NCBI RefSeq assembly: GCF_014638845.1 | Contig: NZ_BMFP01000005.1 | Coordinates: 32,838 to 96,837 of the forward strand | From: Pontibacter amylolyticus | Lineage (GTDB): Bacteria > Bacteroidota > Bacteroidia > Cytophagales > Hymenobacteraceae | Reading direction: 5' to 3' | Length of the DNA: 64,000 nucleotides | Shown: piece after piece, positions 9,477-17,891 of the stretch | How positions within the stretch are numbered: position 1 is the stretch's first letter | Layout: each line of letters starts with the position of its first letter | Translations under genes and position numbers: made by a program | The notes under the pieces: generated by a model | The model's input: only the letters and a program-made list of their open reading frames with translations | The model's database searches: none | What the model was told of the DNA's origin: nothing

Positions 9477-9818
9477 CTAGACCGGCTCTCCGGATGGTGC
9501 AGCGTTCAAGCTTTCCCTGGACTGCAAAGATGCACAGTATCTTTTCCGAAGATCTTGTACGCCATTCCAATCGATCACATCTTCTTCACTGCTGAGTTGC
9601 GCCAGGTTTTCTTTCACAGCGACATCCGAAATAAACATTCGGTCCTGGTAAAGGCCATTGGCATAGAAACGACAATAGGTACGTATTTCGTCCGCTTCTG
9701 TCAGTACAATCAAATCGCAAGACTGAAGCTTGCTGGTAAATAGAGAAAATTCATCCATAAGTGGCAATAGGTAATCTGAAAGCAAGGGGCAGCGAGTTTG
9801 GACGATATGCCTGCTCAT
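9477..9818 (-). CDS. Hypothetical protein
   Basis: This 113-aa protein starts with ATG at 9818. It is soluble by appearance, with no signal peptide or membrane segment. A central stretch LQSCDLIVLTEADEIRTYCRFY could form a beta-alpha unit. I recognise no family. It stands alone between the short RNA and the convergent terminator region of the M3 peptidase gene. Whether it is expressed cannot be told from the sequence. Confidence 0.5.
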   Translation of the reverse strand: MSRHIVQTRCPLLSDYLLPLMDEFSLFTSKLQSCDLIVLTEADEIRTYCRFYANGLYQDRMFISDVAVKENLAQLSSEEDVIDWNGVQDLRKRYCASLQSRESLNAAPSGEPV

Positions 9819-10104
9819 AAAACAGCCCGGTATGCTTATTAACTTTGTGCATACGACAGTGTTTTAGAAAGGTTGTAAATCAATCCTCCATTTCGAAATT
9901 ATTTTGAAGAACCTGTCCTAATACTCTCTAAAACGCTCCTGTTCATCAGCCAGTCTACAATTTTCATATTAGTACTTCTTCAAAAGAACATTTTCCACAT
10001 CGATAAATCACCGCTGCTGCTGTCAATTGCCTGCACATCTTGCAATCCTACTGATCTTCAACTTGTTGAACAAAATTGTACTGCTACCGACCGTATCTAA
10101 ATAA
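9819..10104. other. Intergenic region without recognised features
   Basis: AT-rich non-coding sequence lies between the hypothetical gene and the terminator of the peptidase gene. I see no ORF, repeat or clear promoter in it. Confidence 0.5.
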
Positions 10105-10143
10105 AACACCCAGGGCCACTACATAGCAGTGGCCCTGGGTGTT
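10105..10143 (-). terminator. Intrinsic terminator of M3 peptidase gene
   Basis: A 16-bp perfect stem (10105-10120 with 10128-10143) has a 7-base loop. AAATAAAA lies on the minus-strand exit side, giving a T-rich tail. Confidence 0.85.
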
Positions 10144-10186
10144 ACTTTATAATCTGATAGGCCAGTTGAGCTTACCAGGCGGAATG

Positions 10187-12382
10187 TTACTTTTTGCCTT
10201 GTCCGTTAGGCACAGGGAAGCCGCGGTCGCGCATCAATGCGTCGATTTTGGCATCGCGGCCACGGAACATGCGGTAGGCTTCCGCCGGATCCATGGAGTT
10301 GCGTGGCGCAAACAGGTACTTCACCAGCTTGGCGGCAACGTCCTTGTCATAGAATCCACCTGGCGCTTCCGTGAAGGCCTCGGAGGCATCCGACGTCAGC
10401 ACGTCGGCCCACATGTAACCATAGTAAGCAGTGGCATAACCCTCGCCGGAGAACACGTGTCCGAAGTGTGGTGAGCGGTGACGCATCACGATCTCTTTCG
10501 GCATACCTAGTTTAGCAAGGGTTTCTTTCTCAAACTTGTCCGGGTCCATGTTGTTCGGATCGGCCAGGTGGAAGTGCATGTCCATCAGGGCCGAGGCCAG
10601 GAACTCGGTCGTCTCGAAGCCCTGGTTGAACGTAGCGGCCTTCTCGATCTTGGCTACCAGCTCTTTCGGCATTGGCTCGCCGGTCTTGTAGTGCTTCAGG
10701 AACTGGTTGATCACTTTGTCGGTAGACAACCAGCGCTCCAGCAGCTGCGACTGGAACTCGGTGTAGTCGCGCACGCCGCTGTTGAGCGTCGGGTACTTCA
10801 CGTTAGAGGCCAGGAAGTGCAGCGCGTGGCCGAACTCGTGGAAGAAGGTGGTCGCATCGTCCCACGACACCAGCACAGGCTCGCCCGGCGCTGGCTTCAC
10901 GAAGTTAGAGTTGTTAGACGACAGCACGTTCTTCTTGCCATCGAAGGTAGTGTGGGCACGGTAGGTAGTCGCCCAGGCACCGGAGCGCTTGCCCTGACGC
11001 GCGAATGGGTCGAGGTACCAAAGGCCAATGTGCTCGCCAGTGGTCTTGTCCGTCACTTCCCATACCTTCACGTCCTCGTGGAATACGGGTACGGTTCCTT
11101 CCGGTACTGGTTTGAAGTTGAAGTTGAACAATTCACCTGCCGTGAAGAACATGGCCTGGGTCAGGTTGCCCAGTTCGAGGTAGTTCTTCACTTCGTCAGA
11201 GTCGAGGTCGTACTTGTCTTTGCGCACCTTCTCGGCGTAGTAGCGGTAGTCCCAGGGCTCAATGGTGATTTTGGTTTTGCTGGTGGCGTTCGCCAGTTTC
11301 TGCATGTCGGCCACCTCTTCGCGGGCGCGGGCGGTAGCGGCAGGCCATACGGCCATCATCAGCTCCATCGCCGCCTCTGGCGTTTTGGCCATGCGGTCCT
11401 GCAGGCGCCACTCGGCATAGTTGTCGTAACCCATCAGTCCTACACGCTCTTTGCGCAGCTTCAGGATGTTGACGATGTTCTGCTTGTTGTCGTTCGCGTC
11501 GTTGTTGTCGCCACGTGAGTAATAGTTCTTCCATACCTGCTCGCGCAAGCCGCGCTCGTCCGAGTAAGTCAGGAACTGGTCCATAGAAGAACGGGTGTTG
11601 GTGACGGCATACTGGCCCGGCTTGCCACGGTCAGCGGCAGCTTTGGCGGCGGCTTTCACAAACGACTCCGGCAAACCGCTCAGCTGGTCTTTGGTGAAGT
11701 ATACCACATATTTCTCCTCGTCAGCCAGGATGTTGTTGCCAAAAGCGGTGTACAGCGAAGAAAGCTCCTTGTTGATGGCAGCGTAGCGCTGTTTCTTTTC
11801 CGGGCTCAAATCAGCACCTTCCATGGCGAAATTCTTGTAGATGAGCTCCACCACACGCTGCTGGTCAGCTGGCAGCGGGTTCTTCTGCGAGTTTTCGTAC
11901 ACGGTTTTGATGCGCTGGAACAGCTTCTCGTTCTGAGAGATCTTCGAGCTGAACTCAGAGATCTTCGGGGCCAGTTCCTTTTGGATCTCGCGGAACTCCG
12001 GCGTAGACATGTTGCTACCCCAGATGCCGTAGTAGGTGAACACGCGGTTCAGCTCTTCACCCGCTCTTTCCATCTCCTCGATCGTGTTCTCGAAGGTGGC
12101 AGGCTGCGTGTTGTTAGCGATCGCCTCGATCTCAGCCAGGTTCAGGGCCATGGCCTTCTCCATCGCTGGCTTCAGGTCGGCCAGGTTCATCTTGTCGAAG
12201 GCGGGAACGCCCTGGTAAGGGCCGCTCCACTCCTGCAGAAGCACGTTGGTTTCCGCCTGCTTCTGCTCGGTGGCCGCCTGGGTGTCCTGTGTCTGTGGCG
12301 TTTGCACCGAAGTACAGCTTGCCAGCGCGAGCAGGGCCACAATGCCGGATACCTTACCGGCCGATATGATCTGTTCTTTCAT
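10187..12382 (-). CDS. dcp: M3 family metallopeptidase lipoprotein (Dcp-like)
   Basis: This is a zinc peptidase of the thimet oligopeptidase/peptidyl-dipeptidase family, which clips short peptides. The catalytic motif HEFGHALH lies at about residues 512-519. The N terminus (KVSGIVALLALASC-TS) is a lipoprotein signal with the lipobox LASC, so the enzyme is anchored in the cell envelope and not in the cytoplasm like E. coli Dcp. Length 731 aa includes the signal and a linker rich in Gln and Thr. The start is the ATG at 12382. It is transcribed alone and ends at a strong terminator. Its likely role is degradation of peptides in the periplasm. The assignment to Dcp within M3 is by overall similarity only. 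Confidence 0.88.
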   Translation of the reverse strand: MKEQIISAGKVSGIVALLALASCTSVQTPQTQDTQAATEQKQAETNVLLQEWSGPYQGVPAFDKMNLADLKPAMEKAMALNLAEIEAIANNTQPATFENTIEEMERAGEELNRVFTYYGIWGSNMSTPEFREIQKELAPKISEFSSKISQNEKLFQRIKTVYENSQKNPLPADQQRVVELIYKNFAMEGADLSPEKKQRYAAINKELSSLYTAFGNNILADEEKYVVYFTKDQLSGLPESFVKAAAKAAADRGKPGQYAVTNTRSSMDQFLTYSDERGLREQVWKNYYSRGDNNDANDNKQNIVNILKLRKERVGLMGYDNYAEWRLQDRMAKTPEAAMELMMAVWPAATARAREEVADMQKLANATSKTKITIEPWDYRYYAEKVRKDKYDLDSDEVKNYLELGNLTQAMFFTAGELFNFNFKPVPEGTVPVFHEDVKVWEVTDKTTGEHIGLWYLDPFARQGKRSGAWATTYRAHTTFDGKKNVLSSNNSNFVKPAPGEPVLVSWDDATTFFHEFGHALHFLASNVKYPTLNSGVRDYTEFQSQLLERWLSTDKVINQFLKHYKTGEPMPKELVAKIEKAATFNQGFETTEFLASALMDMHFHLADPNNMDPDKFEKETLAKLGMPKEIVMRHRSPHFGHVFSGEGYATAYYGYMWADVLTSDASEAFTEAPGGFYDKDVAAKLVKYLFAPRNSMDPAEAYRMFRGRDAKIDALMRDRGFPVPNGQGKK

Positions 12383-12570
12383 AGAATGTTAAAGTGAATG
12401 ATAAATTTCAGCACAAGTTACAAAAAATAGGCCAAACGCCCCAATAAGCAATTTTAAGGTGGCCTGCTATACCTGAAACGCCCTTTGCAAACGTTTAGAA
12501 AGTATACTTCCTGCCGGGCGGCAAAATCATGAGCCCGCTCGTATAGAAAGAACAGCATACCCCTTTTATC

Positions 12571-13029
12571 ATGCAAGATTCCCCCCTTAAAGACAAAGTG
12601 GCTTTACGCAAGCTTTACGATTCTGTGCTGCCCGAACTGGCGCAGCATATCCATCAGCATCTGGCGGACGTGATCCCGCTATTTCACGACTTCAAATTAG
12701 AGAAACTGGTAGACACCTGGACGCGCGAACCGGGCTCCGACGCCACCACCGAGATCAGCCTCGACAAGGGAAATGTGAACCAGATGGGCCTACGCTTACG
12801 CCTGGAAGGCTTCCAGCGGGTGGGCGCCGACAACTTCGACCTGACCAAAGACCTGCTCTTTAAGCTGGACCGCAACTTTTACACCATCGGCCCGAACCAG
12901 GACAACGTATGGCTGGAGAAGGAGTACCTGCAAAGCTGGGATAATGCCGACTACGAACTTGTGGCCGAGAAGTGGACCGAGCAGCTGATAGACGACCTGA
13001 CCCAGCGACTGGAGAAATTAACGCTATGA
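12571..13029 (+). CDS. Conserved hypothetical protein
   Basis: This 152-aa protein is soluble and acidic with no signal peptide. It contains the runs LRKLYDSVLPELAQHIHQHL and LVAEKWTEQLIDDLTQRL, suggesting amphipathic helices at both ends, and a central region with many charged residues. No family is recognised. Its stop overlaps the start of the next gene by four bases (ATGA at 13026-13029), so the two are very probably translated from one mRNA. Confidence 0.65.
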   Translation: MQDSPLKDKVALRKLYDSVLPELAQHIHQHLADVIPLFHDFKLEKLVDTWTREPGSDATTEISLDKGNVNQMGLRLRLEGFQRVGADNFDLTKDLLFKLDRNFYTIGPNQDNVWLEKEYLQSWDNADYELVAEKWTEQLIDDLTQRLEKLTL

Positions 13030-13790
13030 AAAAACAAGCCCGTTTTCCCGGCTCCGCCTTCCTGCTTGCCCTGCTCACGACTGTGTGCCTCAGCGGCTGC
13101 CACGCCTGCCAGGCCCAGCAGCAGGAGAGTGGAACTAAGGACGGCTATACCTACAAAAGCCCCTCATCCGGAGGCACCGGCAAGGTATACATGGGGCGGG
13201 AAATCGCCGCGATCATGACGGCTACCGGCGGCAACTGGCTGGACCGCGACACACGGCAGGAAGAAGAAAACTCTACCCGCACGATAGCCAACATGAACCT
13301 GCAGCCCAACACCGTAGTCGCCGACATTGGGGCCGGCACGGGTTTCTATACCTTCCAGATAGCGCCTAAGGTACCGGAAGGCAAGGTATACGCCGTGGAA
13401 GTGCAGGACCGGTTTATCAAGACACTCGAGTCCCGCCGGGAGAAAGAGGGGGCCACCCATGTGACCGTCGTGAAGGGAGACAGTATGCAGGTCAACCTGT
13501 CCGCGGGCGCGATCGACATCGCCCTGATGGTGGACGTATACCACGAACTGGCCTATCCAATGGAGATACTCAGATCCATACACCAGGCTTTGAAGCCGGA
13601 CGGCAAACTCCTGCTGCTCGAGTACAAGGCCGAGGACCCGGATGTCCGGATCAGGGCCCTGCACAAGATGACCAAAGAGCAGATCAGAAAGGAGCTGGAG
13701 GCCAATGGCTTTCGCCTGCAACGCCAGGAGGATTTCCTGCCAATCCAGCATTTTATGCTGTTTGAGAAGGTGGAGGAGGCTGGTGGTTAA
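13026..13790 (+). CDS. Exported or lipoprotein class I SAM methyltransferase-like protein
   Basis: I choose ATG 13026, which overlaps the preceding stop, over upstream codons. The 254-aa protein then begins with a typical lipoprotein signal (FLLALLTTVCLSGC-HA; lipobox LSGC). From about residue 95 it has the SAM-binding motif I (VVADIGAGTGFYTF), an acidic end to strand 2 (YAVEVQD) and the motif IV region (IDIALMVDVYHEL), as in class I methyltransferases acting on small molecules. The odd point is a Rossmann methyltransferase behind an export signal, since S-adenosylmethionine is a cytoplasmic cofactor. Such fusions do occur in Bacteroidota, but their substrates are unknown to me. Confidence 0.78.
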   Translation: MKKQARFPGSAFLLALLTTVCLSGCHACQAQQQESGTKDGYTYKSPSSGGTGKVYMGREIAAIMTATGGNWLDRDTRQEEENSTRTIANMNLQPNTVVADIGAGTGFYTFQIAPKVPEGKVYAVEVQDRFIKTLESRREKEGATHVTVVKGDSMQVNLSAGAIDIALMVDVYHELAYPMEILRSIHQALKPDGKLLLLEYKAEDPDVRIRALHKMTKEQIRKELEANGFRLQRQEDFLPIQHFMLFEKVEEAGG

Positions 13791-13816
13791 TGATTGTAGT
13801 GGGTTTTACAGTATCC

Positions 13817-13893
13817 CTATACCTTATTCCAACAGATAAATCTTTCAAAATCTGCACCTTAAATCATAACAACTTACGTAGTATAAGGTATAG
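13817..13893. repeat. Facing pair of GGTATA motifs (11-bp inverted repeat)
   Basis: CTATACCTTAT (13817-13827) and ATAAGGTATAG (13883-13893) are perfect inverted copies separated by 55 bases, just upstream of a small gene. They are two copies of the window-wide motif in opposite orientation and could pair in RNA. Confidence 0.6.
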
Positions 13894-13911
13894 CTGTAAA
13901 AATTGGAGTTT

Positions 13912-14151
13912 ATGCATACAACCATATTCAAATTTGAGGAGGGAAGTCCGTATGTGGGGAGTCACCGACCCGTTGGACTGGAAATTCATGAGCGACTGAT
14001 GTGGCAGGTCAGGCGTCTGCATCGACAAGACATGCAAAAGGCTGGCTGGGAGCTGATCATCTACACGCCTATACCTGCCTACCTGGACAAGCCCGCCACC
14101 ATCGAAGTGTACTGGGATTACGACAACCCTGAGGAGTCCTGCAGTGATTAA
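13912..14151 (+). CDS. Small hypothetical protein
   Basis: This 79-aa protein starts with ATG 13912 (MHTTIFKFEEGS). It has no signal or membrane segment and is rich in Trp, Tyr and charged residues. No family is recognised. Its last codons overlap the next ORF by eight bases, which suggests a small two- or three-gene unit with the following genes. Coding status is supported only by frame, overlap and even base composition. Confidence 0.5.
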   Translation: MHTTIFKFEEGSPYVGSHRPVGLEIHERLMWQVRRLHRQDMQKAGWELIIYTPIPAYLDKPATIEVYWDYDNPEESCSD

Positions 14152-14437
14152 TACAGCATCTACACCCGAATACCCTTACCACAGCCCGAATCTCAGCTTT
14201 TTTAACACCCACACACTGGCTGGCAGATTGGAGATGATATGGGCCCATGGGACTTTCCTGGCTGAACGGGGCCGTCGCGGCTACCGCATCCAGCTGTACG
14301 ACATGGGCGATTTCTTTGCGGAGGTATGGAGCAACCCGGAGACCCACATCGTTGGGCTGATCAGGGGGCTGGCCTCAAAGCGTGCCCTCGAACCCTACAC
14401 GACTAAAATCAACCTGCTGGATATGATGTGCTGGTAA
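14144..14437 (+). CDS. Small hypothetical protein
   Basis: This 97-aa protein starts with GTG 14144 inside the end of the previous gene. It is soluble by appearance. No known motif is seen; the middle part (GYRIQLYDMGDFFAEVWSN) reads like two beta strands with an acidic turn. It may be translationally coupled with the preceding gene. Function is unknown. Confidence 0.5.
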   Translation: MINTASTPEYPYHSPNLSFFNTHTLAGRLEMIWAHGTFLAERGRRGYRIQLYDMGDFFAEVWSNPETHIVGLIRGLASKRALEPYTTKINLLDMMCW

Positions 14438-14460
14438 GGTTTTTACGCTATTTTTGAAGC

Positions 14461-14763
14461 GTGAACTCTGTTAAGCTCAGCTCTTATTGCCGCCTCTATG
14501 CTTTTTCGGATTACCGCAGCATGAAGTCCGCCCTCCCCTACATGCGCCGGGTGGTGCTTGCCAAGGCGCTGACCGAAGTCGAAGAGTCCGACGCGCGGCG
14601 CGTCGTGCTGCACCTGCCAGGCAGCGGGTTCCTGAACTACCTTCGGCCGCTGGGCGGTCGGCAGACCCAAGCGACAGGTATAGCTTCTCTCATTACAGCA
14701 CTTCAGCTACTCTATAAGCAGAACGGCTTCTCAGCCAGGTATATCGTGGTGGAGCGGAGCTAG
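14461..14763 (+). CDS. Small hypothetical protein
   Basis: The frame opens at GTG 14461; an internal ATG at 14521 would give an 80-residue form. The protein is basic with a C-terminal amphipathic part (IASLITALQLLYKQNGF). No family is recognised. It follows the preceding small gene by 23 bases in the same direction. The correct start cannot be decided from the sequence. Confidence 0.45.
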   Translation: MNSVKLSSYCRLYAFSDYRSMKSALPYMRRVVLAKALTEVEESDARRVVLHLPGSGFLNYLRPLGGRQTQATGIASLITALQLLYKQNGFSARYIVVERS

Positions 14764-14947
14764 TCCCAATTTAAAGGATGCAGCGCCCATCCATAACAAT
14801 TCGTTAATGGCACACCGTTGCGGGAGCAAAGCTTTAATCGTAATATTGCAATCATAAAATCATTTCAGCTTCCGAACAAACCTACGAAAGCATACCTGAT
14901 TTTTACTTTGCGTAGTTGACTTAGCTCCATTCCTAACCTCGACACCC

Positions 14948-15724
14948 ATGACCCAGATAGCCCTTTTCAGCGATATACACGCCAACCTGCCTGCCCTGGA
15001 GGCTTTTTTTGCAGATGTGGAGGCCCGCCAGCCTGATTTCATGTACTGCCTCGGCGACCTGGTGGGGTACAATATCTGGCCAAACGAAGTGATCGATGAA
15101 ATCCGCAAACGCAACATCCCGACCATAGCGGGCAATTACGATTTCGGCATAGGCCGGGAAAGCGACGACTGCGGTTGCGCTTATAAAACAGAAGAGGAAA
15201 AGGCCAATGGCGCCGTCTCGATCGCCTTCACAAACAAGATCATCAAGCCTGCGCAGCGCCGCTACCTACGCACCCTGCCGGCGCATATCAGAGTGGAGTT
15301 TCAATTGAATAACGACAAGCTCAACCTCTTGCTGGTGCATGGCAGCCCCCGCAAGATCAACGAATACCTGTTCGAAGACCGCGACGAGAAGAGCCTGCTG
15401 CGCATTATGAAAGAGGCGGATGCCGACATCATGTGCTTCGGGCACACGCACAAACCCTACCACCGCATCCTCCACAGCAGCGAAGGCGATCAGCCCCACT
15501 TCCGACATGCGATCAACATCGGTTCGGTGGGCAAACCCAAAGACGCTGACAACCGCGGCGGCTACGTGATGCTGACCATTGATGAGCAGAGCTCTGTGCT
15601 GAACAAAGACAGTATAGAAGTGGAGTTCATCCGTTTCGCCTATGACGTGGAGAAAGTGGCCAGAGCGGTAGAAGCTTCTGAACTGCCAAACGCTTATGCT
15701 GAAAACTTGCGCAAAGGCTGCTAG
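14948..15724 (+). CDS. Calcineurin-like metallophosphoesterase
   Basis: This 258-aa phosphoesterase belongs to the small YfcE/MJ0936-like group. The full set of metal-binding motifs is present: SDIHAN (residues 8-13), GDLVGY, GNYD, then VHGSPR and GHTHKPYH. Two metal ions would be held and a phosphodiester or phosphomonoester hydrolysed; the physiological substrate is not predictable. There is no signal peptide, so it acts in the cytoplasm. ATG 14948 begins directly with the first beta strand (MTQIALFSDIH), which fixes the start. It is monocistronic and convergent with the histidine kinase gene at 15861. Confidence 0.85.
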   Translation: MTQIALFSDIHANLPALEAFFADVEARQPDFMYCLGDLVGYNIWPNEVIDEIRKRNIPTIAGNYDFGIGRESDDCGCAYKTEEEKANGAVSIAFTNKIIKPAQRRYLRTLPAHIRVEFQLNNDKLNLLLVHGSPRKINEYLFEDRDEKSLLRIMKEADADIMCFGHTHKPYHRILHSSEGDQPHFRHAINIGSVGKPKDADNRGGYVMLTIDEQSSVLNKDSIEVEFIRFAYDVEKVARAVEASELPNAYAENLRKGC

Positions 15725-15860
15725 ATATAATTACAAAGTCATCTCACCTCAGCACGGCAGCTGACTGCGTTTATCGCAAACCCGGGACAGGGACACGGCT
15801 AAAAATCGGTGCCCTGGTTCTTTGCAGGGCTTGATGCTGTGGGATTATGAAAAGACTTCC

Positions 15861-17075
15861 TTAAAAAATGATCGTGAAGGTCGTGCCCTCATGCAGAACG
15901 CTGTCTACTTTGATTTTTCCCTGCACACTGTCTACCATCCTTTTCACGATATAGAGGCCGATGCCACTGCCTTCTACATGGTTGTGAAAGCGTTTGAACA
16001 TCGTAAACACACCCTTCTCCTTGCCGGCAGGTATGCCTAATCCGTTGTCCTGCACCGACAGGTAGGACTTGCCGCCATGCTTCTCGAGCTTAACAGTGAT
16101 CTTTGGCGTTCTGTCAGGAGAGCGGTATTTAATGGCGTTGCTGATCAGGTTGCCCAGAATACTCTTGAGGTTCTTTTTAGAGAAACCGGCAACCATGCTG
16201 TCAGCCGCGCTGATGTCAAGCTGCGCACCGGATTTTGAGATCATACTCTGCAAATCCTGTTTAACGTCTTCAATCACCGCATACAGGTCAAGCTCCTCCG
16301 ACTTTTCATCTGCACTCACTTTGTCAATTTCCACAAGGGTGGTCAGGTCTTTGATTGTGGTGGAGAACCGATTGAGCGATATCTTCATCAGATCGGTGAT
16401 TTGCCTGATCTCCGCCCTGTCTAAGTTTTCTTTCGAAACAGAATCAGAAAGCAAATCAATAAGCCCTTTGATGTTGGCGACGGGCGATTTGAGGTCGTGC
16501 GAGGCAGTGTATACAAAGTTGTCGAGGTCGAAATTGGCACGGGCCAGGCCCCTATTTTCCTGCTGCAGCTCAGTCGAGAACTTATGGCTGCGCTCCAGTA
16601 AATCCAGGCTCTGTAAATGAAAGGCCAGCAGGTCAGCGAACATTTTGAAGGTGTTGATTACCCTGGAGTTGTTCACAGAAGCCGGCTTGGAATCGATGGC
16701 ACAGAGCGTACCGAAGAACTCGCCGTTTTTGAGGATGATAGGTATAGAGATGTAACTCTGCAGTCCGTAGGTCTTGGGGGTATGGTGGTCTTTGTAAAGC
16801 GGGTCTTCTGCCACATTATCGATTACGATCGGGTTGCGGTGCGCCCTTATCTCGTTGCAAAGGGTGGTTTCGATCTGTAGTTCTCCGCCTATCTCCAGGC
16901 CAAAGTTCACTTCGTCGCGCACGCTGCAGGCCAGCCATCTGTCTTCTGTTACGCGTGCGACTGCCGCAAACCCCATTCCGGTGGTCTGGCAAATAACTTC
17001 GAGCATCGTTGGAACGATCGGAATCTGCCTGATGGCTTCCAGGTCTTTCAATAGCTCGTCTTGGGTTTCAATCAT
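15861..17075 (-). CDS. GAF-domain sensor histidine kinase
   Basis: This 404-aa soluble kinase has an N-terminal GAF domain (about 20-165, including ETTLCNEI and the conserved YISIPI) that could bind a small ligand or chromophore. A short coiled linker follows, then a HisKA dimerisation domain with the phospho-acceptor in ASHDLKSPV, and an ATPase domain with N box NLISNAIKY, G1 DNGLGIP and G2 GSGIGLYIVK. It has no membrane segment, so it senses a cytoplasmic signal. There is no response regulator next to it (orphan kinase). ATG at 17075. Confidence 0.9.
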   Translation of the reverse strand: MIETQDELLKDLEAIRQIPIVPTMLEVICQTTGMGFAAVARVTEDRWLACSVRDEVNFGLEIGGELQIETTLCNEIRAHRNPIVIDNVAEDPLYKDHHTPKTYGLQSYISIPIILKNGEFFGTLCAIDSKPASVNNSRVINTFKMFADLLAFHLQSLDLLERSHKFSTELQQENRGLARANFDLDNFVYTASHDLKSPVANIKGLIDLLSDSVSKENLDRAEIRQITDLMKISLNRFSTTIKDLTTLVEIDKVSADEKSEELDLYAVIEDVKQDLQSMISKSGAQLDISAADSMVAGFSKKNLKSILGNLISNAIKYRSPDRTPKITVKLEKHGGKSYLSVQDNGLGIPAGKEKGVFTMFKRFHNHVEGSGIGLYIVKRMVDSVQGKIKVDSVLHEGTTFTIIF

Positions 17076-17226
17076 TAGAGAGGGATCATTTCAGAATCGC
17101 ATCGTCATGCAATCTGTAAGCTGCTGTTCATTGTATGTTTAAACATACTAAGAAATGTGCAAAAAGTAAAATTCTCGCCCCTAAAAATGCACTTCCTCTG
17201 CCCTTTGCTTACCCAGACTGACATGA

Positions 17227-17261
17227 TTGCCCGGCCGCCAGTGAGCAGAACAGCCGGGCAA
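17227..17261 (-). terminator. Possible terminator after CHRD gene
   Basis: The 9-bp stem TTGCCCGGC/GCCGGGCAA lies 13 bases beyond the CHRD stop, with a loop of about 17 bases. There is no T run, so intrinsic termination is doubtful. Confidence 0.35.
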
Positions 17262-17273
17262 CCTGTCATAGCC

Positions 17274-17780
17274 TTAGCGGGTGACCTGTCCCCGTAGTTC
17301 CCCGTTAGGGTATTGGTCGCTGTGTATGTTAACGTACCACTCTCCGGCAAGCAGTTCTGCCTCCTGTGCGGCTGTGAGCGGGGAAGTGGATCTCGTCATC
17401 GGGCTCACATAGGGGTTGGCGCTGGAGTAAGGGTCGTTGCTGGTGCCAGGGTTGATCGGTACTGTAACCGGACCGGCTACACCTACCCCGCCCTTGTGAA
17501 AGTGCATGGCAGTTGGTGTGATTCCCTGAAAGGAGATGGTATAGCTCAGCACTTTGGTATCCATGTTATAGGTGCCCTTGAAGGTTCCCGTCGCCTGGGT
17601 AGTGACGGGCGGCACCTCATTGGCACCGGTCAGCGCCACCTCCTTAAGAGCCACAATTTCATCGCCCGGTATCACGGTGTTGTCATCGTCGTCGTCATCA
17701 CAGGCGGTCATCATAAAGGACAGGCTCAGCAGCGCGCCGAGTAGTATTCCGAAATTGATTCGATAGGTTTTCATCTTCAT
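17274..17780 (-). CDS. CHRD-domain lipoprotein
   Basis: This 168-aa lipoprotein has a signal peptide ending at FMMTAC, with the lipidated Cys27 followed by six Asp, a Bacteroidota style of lipoprotein possibly destined for the surface. Residues about 45-168 form a CHRD domain, with AMHFHKG and GEWYVNIHSDQYPNGELRGQ near its end. CHRD domains occur in chordin and in bacterial secreted proteins; the His residues may bind metal, but a function is not established. It is monocistronic. ATG at 17780. Confidence 0.85.
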   Translation of the reverse strand: MKMKTYRINFGILLGALLSLSFMMTACDDDDDDNTVIPGDEIVALKEVALTGANEVPPVTTQATGTFKGTYNMDTKVLSYTISFQGITPTAMHFHKGGVGVAGPVTVPINPGTSNDPYSSANPYVSPMTRSTSPLTAAQEAELLAGEWYVNIHSDQYPNGELRGQVTR

Positions 17781-17891
17781 TAAAAATTAAGGAGAATTGA
17801 TTCAAAAAGTTAAAGCATAGAGATTCTTCCTGACGCAGCCTGAGCCGTGCCATATCGTGGTGTGTAAAGCTCCCGCAAGAGTCTGACGGTG

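Noticed and set aside
10568..11518. A 316-codon plus-strand frame inside the M3 peptidase gene
   Set aside because: Antisense to the peptidase whose zinc motif and signal are clear; the composition is that of a shadow frame.
13790..13999. Open frame of 69 codons between the methyltransferase-like gene and the next small gene
   Set aside because: It overlaps the next gene out of frame, covers non-coding sequence with the motif inverted repeat, and has no protein-like features.
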